This document shows positions 8,599-16,375 of a stretch of DNA of 64,000 nucleotides, in pieces; positions within the stretch are counted from its first letter, which is position 1, and the number at the start of each line of letters is the position of its first letter. Position numbers and translations under genes: made by a program. Below the pieces are notes generated by a model. That model ran no database searches. It was given only the letters and a program-made list of their open reading frames with translations, and had not been told where the DNA came from. The DNA is taken from the NCBI GenBank assembly GCA_014237855.1, contig JABACD010000005.1, forward strand, positions 62,001-126,000, in the 5' to 3' direction. This DNA is from Planctomycetota bacterium (GTDB taxonomy: Bacteria > Planctomycetota > UBA1135 > GCA-002686595).

Positions 8599-10041
8599 AT
8601 GGACGAATCTGCACCGGTTCGACGTAAGCGACTGGTGGTCATCGGGGGTGGCATCAACGGTCTCGCGGCTGCCTGGAGTGCCTGGGAATCCAGCGGTCGG
8701 GGACCGGTGGAGGTGATCTTGCTCGAGGCTGGGCCTGAGGTGGGAGGCAAGGCCCGCTCCCGCCGAACCGATGGCTGGCTGTTCGAAGAGGGACCGACCG
8801 GATTCCTTGGCGGAAGTGAGGTGCTCAATGGTCTGATCGAGCGAGCAGGGCTCGATCCCCTGCAGGCCGACTCCATGGCTGCACGGCGCTACGTTGTCAG
8901 GGGCGGCAGGGCAAGAGAGATTCGTATGGCTCCGCCCCAGTTCGCCATGAGTGGAATCCTCTCCCCGCGAGGACTGGTGCGACTGGTCGGCGAGCTCTGG
9001 GTGCCACCGGGTCGCGACGATCAAGAGAGCGTGTGGGACTTCGCTGCAAGGCGCCTCGGCCCCCAAGCTGCTGATCGATTGATTGCCCCGATGGTGCTCG
9101 GGATCTACGCCGGAGATGCGAAGAAGCTCTCGCTCCCGGCAGCCTTCCCCCGCATGGCCGAACTTGAGAGGGAGTATGGCGGCCTGTTCAAGGCCATGTT
9201 TGCGCTGGCAAAGCTGAAACAGAAAGGTGAGGGGCCTACTGCTGGCCCTGCTGGCCCCGGAGCGGGGCTCTTCTCATTCTCGGAAGGAATGCAGAGTCTG
9301 CCGATTGCCCTCGCGGAAAATGCCTCCTTCGAGGTACGGCGCGGAACAGCCGTGACCAAGCTCAGCCGTGACCGGAGTCGCGAGACCTGGCAACTCGGCA
9401 TCCTGGACGCGCCACAAGCCCTGGAAGCCGACGCGGTAGTGCTCTCTTGCGACGCACACACCAGCGCGCGACTTCTTCGAGGGGTCCTGCCACGAGCCAG
9501 TTCGGAGCTGGCCGGAATCTCGATGCCCGGTCTGGCAGTGGTCGGCCTCGGGTACTCGAAGAAGAGCAGCATCAAGAGCTTCCCACTGGGCTTCGGAGCA
9601 TTGATTCCCCGGGGCGAGGGCTTTCGAACGCTGGGTTGCCTGTTTGATACCCAGCTCTTCCCCGGCCGCTCACCGAGCGGGAGTGTGCTGGTACGCTGTA
9701 TGATCGGCGGCGCGACCGACCCGGAGGCGGTGCAACTGAGTGACCAGGAGCTGCTGGGCATCACCATCGACGACATGAAGCGACTGTTCAAGCTCCGGGA
9801 CGCTCCCGACTCCTACGAGATCGTCCGCTGGGACAAGGCCATCCCCCAGTACGAGCTGGGGCACCTTGACCGTTGCGGTCGCATCGAGGTTGACCTGAAG
9901 GATCATGCCAGGAGGAACCCTGGTCTGTTTCTCTCCGGTTGCCACGCTGCAGGCGTGGCCTTTGGAAAGACTGCAGAGGAAGGCTGGCGCGTGGGAGAGC
10001 TCGCCGGGCGGCAGCTGTTCGAGTCAGCCAGAATCAGCTGA
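8599..10041 (+). CDS. hemY: FAD-dependent protoporphyrinogen/coproporphyrinogen oxidase (HemY type)
   Basis: A 480-residue flavin amine-oxidase-fold enzyme. The FAD Rossmann motif is at the N-terminus (VVIGGGINGLAAAW, then EAGPEVGGKARS). EEGPTGFLGG follows, and the C-terminal FAD loop reads LFLSGCHAAGVAFGK. With HemN directly upstream making protoporphyrinogen IX, the likely role is oxidation to protoporphyrin IX. In monoderm bacteria the same family instead acts on coproporphyrinogen III. The frame is open further upstream, but ATG 8599 lies just after the hemN stop and directly before the dinucleotide-binding motif. It is the last gene of the heme operon. OsmC converges from the opposite strand 18 bases later. 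Confidence 0.93.
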   Translation: MDESAPVRRKRLVVIGGGINGLAAAWSAWESSGRGPVEVILLEAGPEVGGKARSRRTDGWLFEEGPTGFLGGSEVLNGLIERAGLDPLQADSMAARRYVVRGGRAREIRMAPPQFAMSGILSPRGLVRLVGELWVPPGRDDQESVWDFAARRLGPQAADRLIAPMVLGIYAGDAKKLSLPAAFPRMAELEREYGGLFKAMFALAKLKQKGEGPTAGPAGPGAGLFSFSEGMQSLPIALAENASFEVRRGTAVTKLSRDRSRETWQLGILDAPQALEADAVVLSCDAHTSARLLRGVLPRASSELAGISMPGLAVVGLGYSKKSSIKSFPLGFGALIPRGEGFRTLGCLFDTQLFPGRSPSGSVLVRCMIGGATDPEAVQLSDQELLGITIDDMKRLFKLRDAPDSYEIVRWDKAIPQYELGHLDRCGRIEVDLKDHARRNPGLFLSGCHAAGVAFGKTAEEGWRVGELAGRQLFESARIS

Positions 10042-10059
10042 GGCTGAGCCGCACGACGA

Positions 10060-10467
10060 TCAGCACCAGATGATGTCGAGTTCGACCTCGACTTCCTGAG
10101 AGATGCTCCGTGCAACGGGGCACCCCATGGCTGCCTTGACGAGAGCCGCTTGCTGGACCTCATCGTGACCTCCCTCTACCCGCATCGCAACTTCCAGCTT
10201 GCCCACCCGCCGGAGAGGACTGGTGACCATGTGCTTGGTCACTGTGGCCTCGGAACCAGTGATGCTCCAGCCATGCTTGTCAGCGACGATCCCCATGATC
10301 GTCAGCATGCAGGTTCCAAGAGCTGTCGCCAGCAAGTCTGTTGGAGAGAATGACTCGCCGCGCCCCTGATGGTCGACCGGGGCATCGGTCTCCAGCTGAT
10401 TGCCCGATGGCCCGTGGGACGCCGTGCAGTGAAGCTCACCCGAGTAGCCAATTGTGATCTGAACCAT
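10060..10467 (-). CDS. OsmC-family peroxiredoxin-like protein
   Basis: A 135-residue OsmC/Ohr-superfamily protein, likely a small thiol hydroperoxidase acting in the cytosol. The family's first cysteine sits in FSPTDLLATALGTCMLTIMG and the second in KAAMGCPVARS. Together they form the reactive pair of OsmC-like proteins. It converges on the end of hemY with an 18-base gap and stands alone. General OsmC versus Ohr specificity cannot be decided from sequence. An antioxidant role next to a porphyrin-oxidising operon is plausible but is inference from position only. Confidence 0.9.
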   Translation of the reverse strand: MVQITIGYSGELHCTASHGPSGNQLETDAPVDHQGRGESFSPTDLLATALGTCMLTIMGIVADKHGWSITGSEATVTKHMVTSPLRRVGKLEVAMRVEGGHDEVQQAALVKAAMGCPVARSISQEVEVELDIIWC

Positions 10468-10569
10468 CTGTTCGCCTTGCTTGAACGAGGTGCCTTGGAG
10501 ATGCGAGGCAACATCCTCACGGCCACGCCCTCTCCACGCAAGGCGTTCTACTCCGGTTCTGGTGCTCGC

Positions 10570-12342
10570 TCAGCGACTGTAGACGACCCGACCATTGATC
10601 AGGGTCAGCAGCACCTTCGAGTCCAGCAGGGTCGCCGTGTCTCCCGAGATGGGATCCTGGTCGAAGACCGTCATGTCAGCCCAGAATCCAGGGATCAGCT
10701 GCCCACGACGGTCCTCCTGGTGGACCGCGAAGGCCGAGCCACGGGTGAATCCGGCGAGAGCGCCCAGACCATCCAGACCCTCAGAACCGATGGTTCCATC
10801 GGAGAAGAGACTCTCGTGGTCACGACGTATTCGTGCCGCCAGAATGCCATCCAGGGGGCCCTCGCAACCGAAGGGAAGTCCACTTCCGAAGGCCAGCTGC
10901 AAGAGTCCAGGGGCCAGGCTCCGCCAGGCATAGGTCCCTCGCGAGCGGTTAGGTCCAAGGCGCTGCTCCAACCCAGCAAGATCCGAAAGGGTCTGGGCCG
11001 GTTGCATCGACGGGATCACATGCAAGGCCGGGAAGCGCGGGATGTCCCTGGAGGAGATCACCCTGGCCTGCTCGATGCGCGGACGGAGATTCGTGAACTC
11101 CCCGTCGACCTGGATCATGCGCTCGTAGGCATCCAGGGCAATCCGGTTGGCCCGGTCCCCCACCGCGTGGATGGCCGGCTGCAGCCCAGCCTGCCAGGCC
11201 TCGTGAACGAGCAAGGTCAGGTGCTCTTCCGTCATCCACAGATGGCCACGCTCGCCGGGCCTATCCGAGTAGTCTCCGAGCAGCGCAGCACTCCAGGTGT
11301 CGAGGCTTCCATCAATCTGGAAGCTGACGCCCGGCACAGAGAATTGATCCAGCGGATCAGGTCGCCGTGGAAGCGAACTCAGGATCTCGTCGGAGAGTCC
11401 CTCATTCCCGGCCACATAGGCCACAACCCGAAGCTTGAGCAGACCTCGCTCTCGTAGACTCTCGTAGATCACGAGGGCCTCTTCAGCCACATCCATGTCG
11501 TGGACGCAGGTGATACCACGGGCGAGCAGCTCGTCCTGAGCACGAAGTATCCACGCCGCACGTTGGTCTGCATCTGGCCTGGGTAGACACTTCGAGACCT
11601 TCTCGGTGGCGCGATCAATCAGGACTCCTGTCGGCATGGCCTCGTCGTCGAGGAGCACACGCCCACCCTGCACACGGGTTATCGAATCGAACTCTCCATC
11701 CAGTTTGGCCAGCTCGAGTGCCATGCCATTGACCAGAGAGCTCTTGCCATCGATTCGCCACAAGAGAACGGGATGGTCCGGGACAGCCTCGCTCAGCAAT
11801 TGGTGGTGAGGGAAGCCCTGGCTCTCCCACAGTCTTTGGTCCCAGCCGGAGCCTCGAATCCACTCGCCCTTGGGAGTTCGCTCGGCAACCTCGGCCACCC
11901 TGGAGACCAGGTCGGCGTAGCTCGAGACCCCGCGTAGGTCGAGCTGCTCGAGAGACTCACCCAGTCGCTCAACTCGTACATGCGAGTCCTGGATCCCCGG
12001 AACCCCCATCGCCCCCTTGAGGTCGACCAGATTGGCTCCCTCCTCGGGCAGCTGCGTCCGCAGCCGCTTCTCGGTCCCAGCGGCGACCACTCGACCGTTC
12101 TCGACCAGGATCGACTCGACCACTCCACCGTCAGGATTCCCGAGGTAGATGGTCCCTCCATACACGAACAGCGTCTCCACCGCAGGCTTGGCCACGGTCG
12201 CGCTGCCCCCGCTCGAGGAGGCCGAGACGGAAGTCTCGACAGCAGGGACTGAGTCCTGGGGGCCAGCAGATGTTCCTGTTTGGAGTTCCAGAACTTCCTG
12301 GGGCACGGGCAGGAGAGAGACACATAGAAGAAGAGTGAGCAT
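10570..12342 (-). CDS. Secreted YtcJ-like amidohydrolase-fold protein with degenerate metal site
   Basis: A 590-residue protein of the YtcJ/amidohydrolase-3 group. A short hydrophobic N-terminus followed by a Ser/Thr/Ala-rich linker (to about residue 55) suggests export. The fold markers are clear: VYGGTIYLGN, VENGRVVAAGTE, the VPGIQDSH strand, IHAVGDRANRIALD and the closing WADMTVFDQDP with LINGRVV. Several metal ligands are changed. The HxH motif reads DSHVRV (His121, Arg123), the usual R-I-E-H-A-Q reads RIEQAR (Gln425), and the usual G-S-D reads GSGLPF (Gly488). The His in IHAVGDRA remains. The enzyme may therefore be inactive or use a different metal geometry. It is divergently placed against an SDR gene. 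Confidence 0.85.
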   Translation of the reverse strand: MLTLLLCVSLLPVPQEVLELQTGTSAGPQDSVPAVETSVSASSSGGSATVAKPAVETLFVYGGTIYLGNPDGGVVESILVENGRVVAAGTEKRLRTQLPEEGANLVDLKGAMGVPGIQDSHVRVERLGESLEQLDLRGVSSYADLVSRVAEVAERTPKGEWIRGSGWDQRLWESQGFPHHQLLSEAVPDHPVLLWRIDGKSSLVNGMALELAKLDGEFDSITRVQGGRVLLDDEAMPTGVLIDRATEKVSKCLPRPDADQRAAWILRAQDELLARGITCVHDMDVAEEALVIYESLRERGLLKLRVVAYVAGNEGLSDEILSSLPRRPDPLDQFSVPGVSFQIDGSLDTWSAALLGDYSDRPGERGHLWMTEEHLTLLVHEAWQAGLQPAIHAVGDRANRIALDAYERMIQVDGEFTNLRPRIEQARVISSRDIPRFPALHVIPSMQPAQTLSDLAGLEQRLGPNRSRGTYAWRSLAPGLLQLAFGSGLPFGCEGPLDGILAARIRRDHESLFSDGTIGSEGLDGLGALAGFTRGSAFAVHQEDRRGQLIPGFWADMTVFDQDPISGDTATLLDSKVLLTLINGRVVYSR

Positions 12343-12450
12343 CGAGGCGCTATCGGCCCGATCGAGGCTCTTACCTCAGTCGACTTGAGAGAATCCGGGG
12401 AACCAATCCTGACACCGGCGGAGGAGGCCCCGGAGCGTTACAGTGGGACC

Positions 12451-13209
12451 ATGAATCGACTGGAGAACCGACTCGCCCTCGTCACGGGCGCTTCCGCAGG
12501 GATTGGCGCTGCAACGGCCCGCGCCCTGGCCTCTGAGGGCGCGAGGGTGATCCTGGCTGCCCGCCGTCTGGATCGCCTCCAGGCCCTCTCCAAGGAGCTT
12601 CCCGGCTCCCGAGTCGTTCAACTCGACGTCCAGGACGCTGCCGGCACTCTCGCGGCAATCCAGGCTGTCCTCGAGGAGGGTGAATTCATCGATCTCGCCG
12701 TCTTGAGTGCAGGCCTGGCTCGGGGCTTTGAGCCCATCCAGGAAGGAGATCCCGAGGAGTGGTCAGAGGTCATCGACACGAACATCAAGGGGGTCCTGCA
12801 CGGGCTCAAGGCGGTGCTCTCCGGAATGATCGCCCGTCGGACAGGGGACGTGGTCTTCCTCGGCAGCGTTGCCGGTCGCTGGGTCTACCCCGGCGGAGCC
12901 CTCTACTGCGCGAGCAAGTACGCGGTTCGGGCCCTGTACGAGGGTGCAAGGCAGGATGCCTTCGGCAGCGGAGTGCGCTTCACGAGCGTGGACCCGGGCA
13001 TGGTGGAGACTGACTTCAGCTCGATCCGCTTCCGAGGGGACGAGCAGCGCGCCAAGGCGGTCTACGCCGGTGTGGACCCCCTGACCCCCGACGATGTGGC
13101 TGACGCGATTCTTTACGCAGTCACGCGAGCACCGAATGTCAACATAGGGGAGATTGTCATGTGGGCCTCGGCCCAGGCCAGTGTCACGGCCTGCAAGCGC
13201 GAGACCTGA
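12451..13209 (+). CDS. Short-chain dehydrogenase/reductase (YdfG-like)
   Basis: A 252-residue classical SDR. It has the NAD(P)-binding TGASAGIG motif, AARRLDRL after beta-2 (Arg pattern favouring NADP), LDVQD, VLSAGLARG in place of the usual N-N-A-G, catalytic Ser in LGSVAG and the Tyr-x3-Lys motif YCASK, then VDPGMVETDF. The arrangement resembles the YdfG group of serine/3-hydroxy acid dehydrogenases, but the substrate is not determinable. The frame is open from 12385, but ATG 12451 sits just before the nucleotide-binding motif as expected. It is probably monocistronic. Confidence 0.9.
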   Translation: MNRLENRLALVTGASAGIGAATARALASEGARVILAARRLDRLQALSKELPGSRVVQLDVQDAAGTLAAIQAVLEEGEFIDLAVLSAGLARGFEPIQEGDPEEWSEVIDTNIKGVLHGLKAVLSGMIARRTGDVVFLGSVAGRWVYPGGALYCASKYAVRALYEGARQDAFGSGVRFTSVDPGMVETDFSSIRFRGDEQRAKAVYAGVDPLTPDDVADAILYAVTRAPNVNIGEIVMWASAQASVTACKRET

Positions 13210-13318
13210 CCCTCCAGGGCAACTTCCCGCACACTCCCTCTTCAGGGGGTAGAATAGTTCCCAGATTTTACAGCGCTACGTCGCATTTTCTCCCCACCAC
13301 AGCAACGCCAGTTTCGAG

Positions 13319-14530
13319 ATGAGTTCCGACGACAACAATCCGATCGACGCCGAGATCGAGGCCGCCCTGAGCGGAATGAACCTCCAGGAAATCGACGGAT
13401 CCGTACCTGAGGCAACTAGCGCTCGCAAGTCCGCAGACAAGAGCCTCACTCGCGGCACCATCGTCGGAGTCACCGGACCAGACGTCTTTGTCGACCTGGG
13501 CCCACGTATGCAGGGCGTGATCTCCGTATCGGAGTTCGACAAGACTCCCCAGACTGGTGAGAGCTACGACTTCACCCTGCGAGGCCAGGAAGACGGGCTC
13601 TGGATGCTCAGCCGTCGAGAAGCCAAGGAACTCGCTGCCTGGAACGAGATCGAGATCGGCTCTCTCGTCAAGGCACGCGTCACTGGCGTCAATACCGGTG
13701 GGCTGGAGTTGAAGATCGGGCCAGCGGCTGCCTTCATGCCGGCTTCCCACGTATCTCTCAAGCGCGAGGACGATCTCTCGGTCTTCCTGAACGAGTCCAT
13801 GCTCTGCCAGGTCATCGAGGTTGCCAGGGAGCGCAAGCGGGTGGTGCTCTCAAGACGGGCGGTCCTCGAGAGTGAGCGCGATCAGGCACGCTCTGACGCC
13901 GCCGACACGCTCACCGTGGGAAGTGTCGTGCGTGGCAAGGTCTCACGCGTCGAGAAGTTCGGAGCCTTTGTCGAGATCTCAAAGGGCCTCGAAGGGCTCG
14001 TTCACGTCTCGAATCTCTCGCGACAGCGTGTCGAGGATGTGTCCGAGTTCGTCAAGACCGGGCAGGACGTCGAGGCCATGGTTCTCGATATCAAGGAGGG
14101 AGGAAAGCGCATCGGTCTCTCGATGAAGGCTCTTGAGCCCGATCCCTGGGATGAAGCTAGGGACCGTTACCACGAGGGAACGACCATCGAGGGCAAGGTC
14201 GTCCGCATTGCCGATTTCGGCGTCTTTGTTGAACTTGAGCCTGGGATTGACGGCCTGGTCCACATCTCCCAGCTCTCGCGAGACCGTGTGAACCGAGTAC
14301 GCGACGCTGTGTCGGATGGCGAGACCTTCCCGGTGCGGGTACTCTCGATCGACTGGTCCTCGCAGCGCATATCCCTATCGCGTCTGGACGAGAATGGAGC
14401 CCTGCTGGGTTCTGAAGAGGCAGCTGATGCCGGTGCGGTTCGTGAGATGATGGACAGCAGCCAGGGAGTCAACCTGGGTACCAACCTGGGTAACCTTCTC
14501 AAGAAGGCGATGGAGCGCGACGACGAGTAG
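13319..14530 (+). CDS. S1 domain RNA-binding protein (ribosomal protein S1-like)
   Basis: A 403-residue protein built of four consecutive S1 OB-fold repeats at roughly residues 43-103, 113-180, 197-268 and 282-354. Repeats three and four are the most canonical (GKVSRVEKFGAFVEI with GLVHVSNLS, and GKVVRIADFGVFVEL with GLVHISQLS). Repeats one and two are divergent. The N-terminal 40 residues and the C-terminal 45 residues are acidic and disordered-looking. Proteins of this size act as short S1/RpsA-like translation factors or as general RNA-binding proteins. Which applies here is unclear. TAGAAT at 13250-13255 resembles a -10 element upstream of a leader of about 60 bases, but no good -35 accompanies it. 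Confidence 0.9.
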   Translation: MSSDDNNPIDAEIEAALSGMNLQEIDGSVPEATSARKSADKSLTRGTIVGVTGPDVFVDLGPRMQGVISVSEFDKTPQTGESYDFTLRGQEDGLWMLSRREAKELAAWNEIEIGSLVKARVTGVNTGGLELKIGPAAAFMPASHVSLKREDDLSVFLNESMLCQVIEVARERKRVVLSRRAVLESERDQARSDAADTLTVGSVVRGKVSRVEKFGAFVEISKGLEGLVHVSNLSRQRVEDVSEFVKTGQDVEAMVLDIKEGGKRIGLSMKALEPDPWDEARDRYHEGTTIEGKVVRIADFGVFVELEPGIDGLVHISQLSRDRVNRVRDAVSDGETFPVRVLSIDWSSQRISLSRLDENGALLGSEEAADAGAVREMMDSSQGVNLGTNLGNLLKKAMERDDE

Positions 14531-14545
14531 CCACAACCAGCAGGC

Positions 14546-15259
14546 TCACGACCTGAGCCCCGGGAGCTCGGGAATCATCAGCAGCAGGTTGAAGCCGGAG
14601 AAATCGTGAATCGAAGCACGTGTCCGTCCCACGAGCAGTGCTGCCCCCTCCCTGTAGTTGAGCGCTGGACGAACGTCGGGGCGCACTCCCTGACAGCCCT
14701 CGGCGTACACTCGATAGGCCAAGCCCATCGACTCACGTAGCGCGGACTCCGTGGCTCCGCCAACGAAGTTGCACACCTCGAGAATCGCGTCACGGGTGGT
14801 CTCATCGATGGTCTTGAGCTCGCGACGCTCGCGAATCTGTTCGTCCGAGATCATCATCAGGTACGAGGCGAGACTGATGGCCTCGGGCAAGGGCATGACC
14901 AGACAACCGTGATACCTCCTACCAACGGCCTCGATTCCCATCCGAAAGGAGATGTGAATCGAGTCCCTGCCCGCCGGTCGGGCGAAGGTGCGTTCGGAAT
15001 CGACCTTGCCAATCGTGACCCGGCGATCGGTGACCATCGAGATGTCCGCTGAGATGCGAAAGAAGACCTCTTCCAGGAGCTGAGTCTCTGCGGGAGAGCA
15101 TCTCGCGGAGAGGGTCCCAGGCTGGTGAGCGAGGGGCCTTCTCGAGTGCCGCTGGGGAGTGTCGAGGTGAACGAGGGTTTGCTGGTCTTCCAATGGCTTG
15201 GCTGGATTTCTCAGGGATGGGGGATCGAGCCCTTTCAACTCTGAAAGGTTGTGCCCCAT
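14546..15259 (-). CDS. Orphan CheX/CheC-like protein
   Basis: A 237-residue protein. Residues from about 55 on look like the CheC/CheX/FliY fold. The signature D-x3-E-x2-N appears once, in DAILEVCNFVGG, preceded by a strand-helix segment ending LVMPLPEAISLASYLMM. In that family the Glu and Asn dephosphorylate CheY-P. The first 50 or so residues are polar and low-complexity, with no domain recognised. ATG 15259 is chosen because TGGAGG lies seven bases upstream. GTG 15283 would add eight residues. No chemotaxis genes are nearby, so the target response regulator is unknown. The gene ends 15 bases from the convergent S1 gene. Confidence 0.65.
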   Translation of the reverse strand: MGHNLSELKGLDPPSLRNPAKPLEDQQTLVHLDTPQRHSRRPLAHQPGTLSARCSPAETQLLEEVFFRISADISMVTDRRVTIGKVDSERTFARPAGRDSIHISFRMGIEAVGRRYHGCLVMPLPEAISLASYLMMISDEQIRERRELKTIDETTRDAILEVCNFVGGATESALRESMGLAYRVYAEGCQGVRPDVRPALNYREGAALLVGRTRASIHDFSGFNLLLMIPELPGLRS

Positions 15260-15319
15260 GTCTCGGCCTCCACCCTGGCTCACCCTTGAACGAAACTAGG
15301 TAAGATTACCCATGCTGCA

Positions 15320-15344
15320 GGACCCTCAGACCACCTGGGGGTCC
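15320..15344. terminator. Hairpin between panB and the CheX-like gene
   Basis: A 10-bp stem (15320-15329 with 15335-15344, one G-T wobble) has a five-base loop. On the + strand it is followed by TTT. It lies downstream of panB and upstream of the CheX-like gene, both on the minus strand, where no U-tract follows. It may be a weak terminator or a leader structure. Confidence 0.35.
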
Positions 15345-15491
15345 TTTCGAGGTCCAGCATGCCCTCCATCGGGCACTGCTGATTGATCAGGGCCCCCTTT
15401 CAGGACCTTCAGGTACTCTTTCTCCAAAGAGCGTTGGGGCACCTCCAGCAGGAAGTGGTCGCCTGGAGAGCTTCACCACTCTCGCGAGTCG

Positions 15492-16316
15492 CTAGTAGCT
15501 CTCGTCGGCCGCGGGAAACTCTCCCGACCGGACATCGTCCGCATAGTGCTTGAAGGCGGACAGCATCTCCTCACCCATCTGCGCATAGCGACGCACGAAG
15601 CGGGGGTGAAAGCGCGTGTACAAGCCGAGCATGTCATGGCTGACCAGGATCTGTCCATCGCAACCCGGCCCGGCACCGATCCCGATCACCGGAATCTCAA
15701 GGTTGGTAGAGATCTCACGCGCCAGGCTTGCTGGAACCTTCTCAACCACGATCGCAAAAGCCCCGGCCTGTTGCAGGCTGATCGCATCCTCTCGAAGCTG
15801 GTCCGCCTCCTCGTCCGTCGTAGCACGAACACGATAGGACCCGAACTTATGAATGGATTGGGGCGTCAACCCGAGGTGCCCCATCACGGGGATTCCTGCT
15901 GTAACGAGACGTTCGGTGGTGTTGCAGACGCTGCTACCACCCTCCAACTTGACAGCCTCGACGTGGGACTGCTTGACCATCGCTCCCGCATTGCGAAGCG
16001 CCTCGTCAGAGTTCACCTGGTAAGACATGAAGGGAAGGTCGCCCACCACCAAGGCACGCTCAACTCCTCGACTCACCACCGAGGCGTGATAGAGCATGTG
16101 CTCCATCGTGACCGTGACCGTCGTCTCCAAGCCCTGCACCACCATCCCGACCGAGTCACCGACGAGGATGATGTCGATACCGGATCGATCCAGAATCTGA
16201 GCCATCAGAAAGTCATAAGCCGTCAAGGCCGTGATCTTCGTGCCCGCATTCTTCATCACCCGCAGGTTGCGGGTCGTGATCTTCTTCTGGGGGATCTCTT
16301 CGTGTGCTGCGCTCAT
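15492..16316 (-). CDS. panB: 3-methyl-2-oxobutanoate hydroxymethyltransferase
   Basis: First committed enzyme of pantothenate synthesis. It transfers a hydroxymethyl group from methylene-THF to alpha-ketoisovalerate. The 274-residue TIM-barrel protein has TALTAYDF, ILVGDSVGMVVQG, the metal and substrate residues in GDLPFMSYQ, AVKLEGG, VMGHLGLTPQS and IGIGAGPGCDGQILV. The frame stays open far upstream into the FAD protein gene, but ATG 16316 gives the family's normal length and leaves a 59-base gap. No other pantothenate gene is in the window. Confidence 0.96.
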   Translation of the reverse strand: MSAAHEEIPQKKITTRNLRVMKNAGTKITALTAYDFLMAQILDRSGIDIILVGDSVGMVVQGLETTVTVTMEHMLYHASVVSRGVERALVVGDLPFMSYQVNSDEALRNAGAMVKQSHVEAVKLEGGSSVCNTTERLVTAGIPVMGHLGLTPQSIHKFGSYRVRATTDEEADQLREDAISLQQAGAFAIVVEKVPASLAREISTNLEIPVIGIGAGPGCDGQILVSHDMLGLYTRFHPRFVRRYAQMGEEMLSAFKHYADDVRSGEFPAADESY

Positions 16317-16375
16317 GATGGCTCCTGGACGGGTACAGACTTTAGCCTCCAGGGGCCCAAAACGCCTAGCCCATG

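Noticed and set aside
10369..11457. 362-codon plus-strand frame opposite the amidohydrolase gene.
   Set aside because: Antisense to a clear protein family member. Its product shows no domain.
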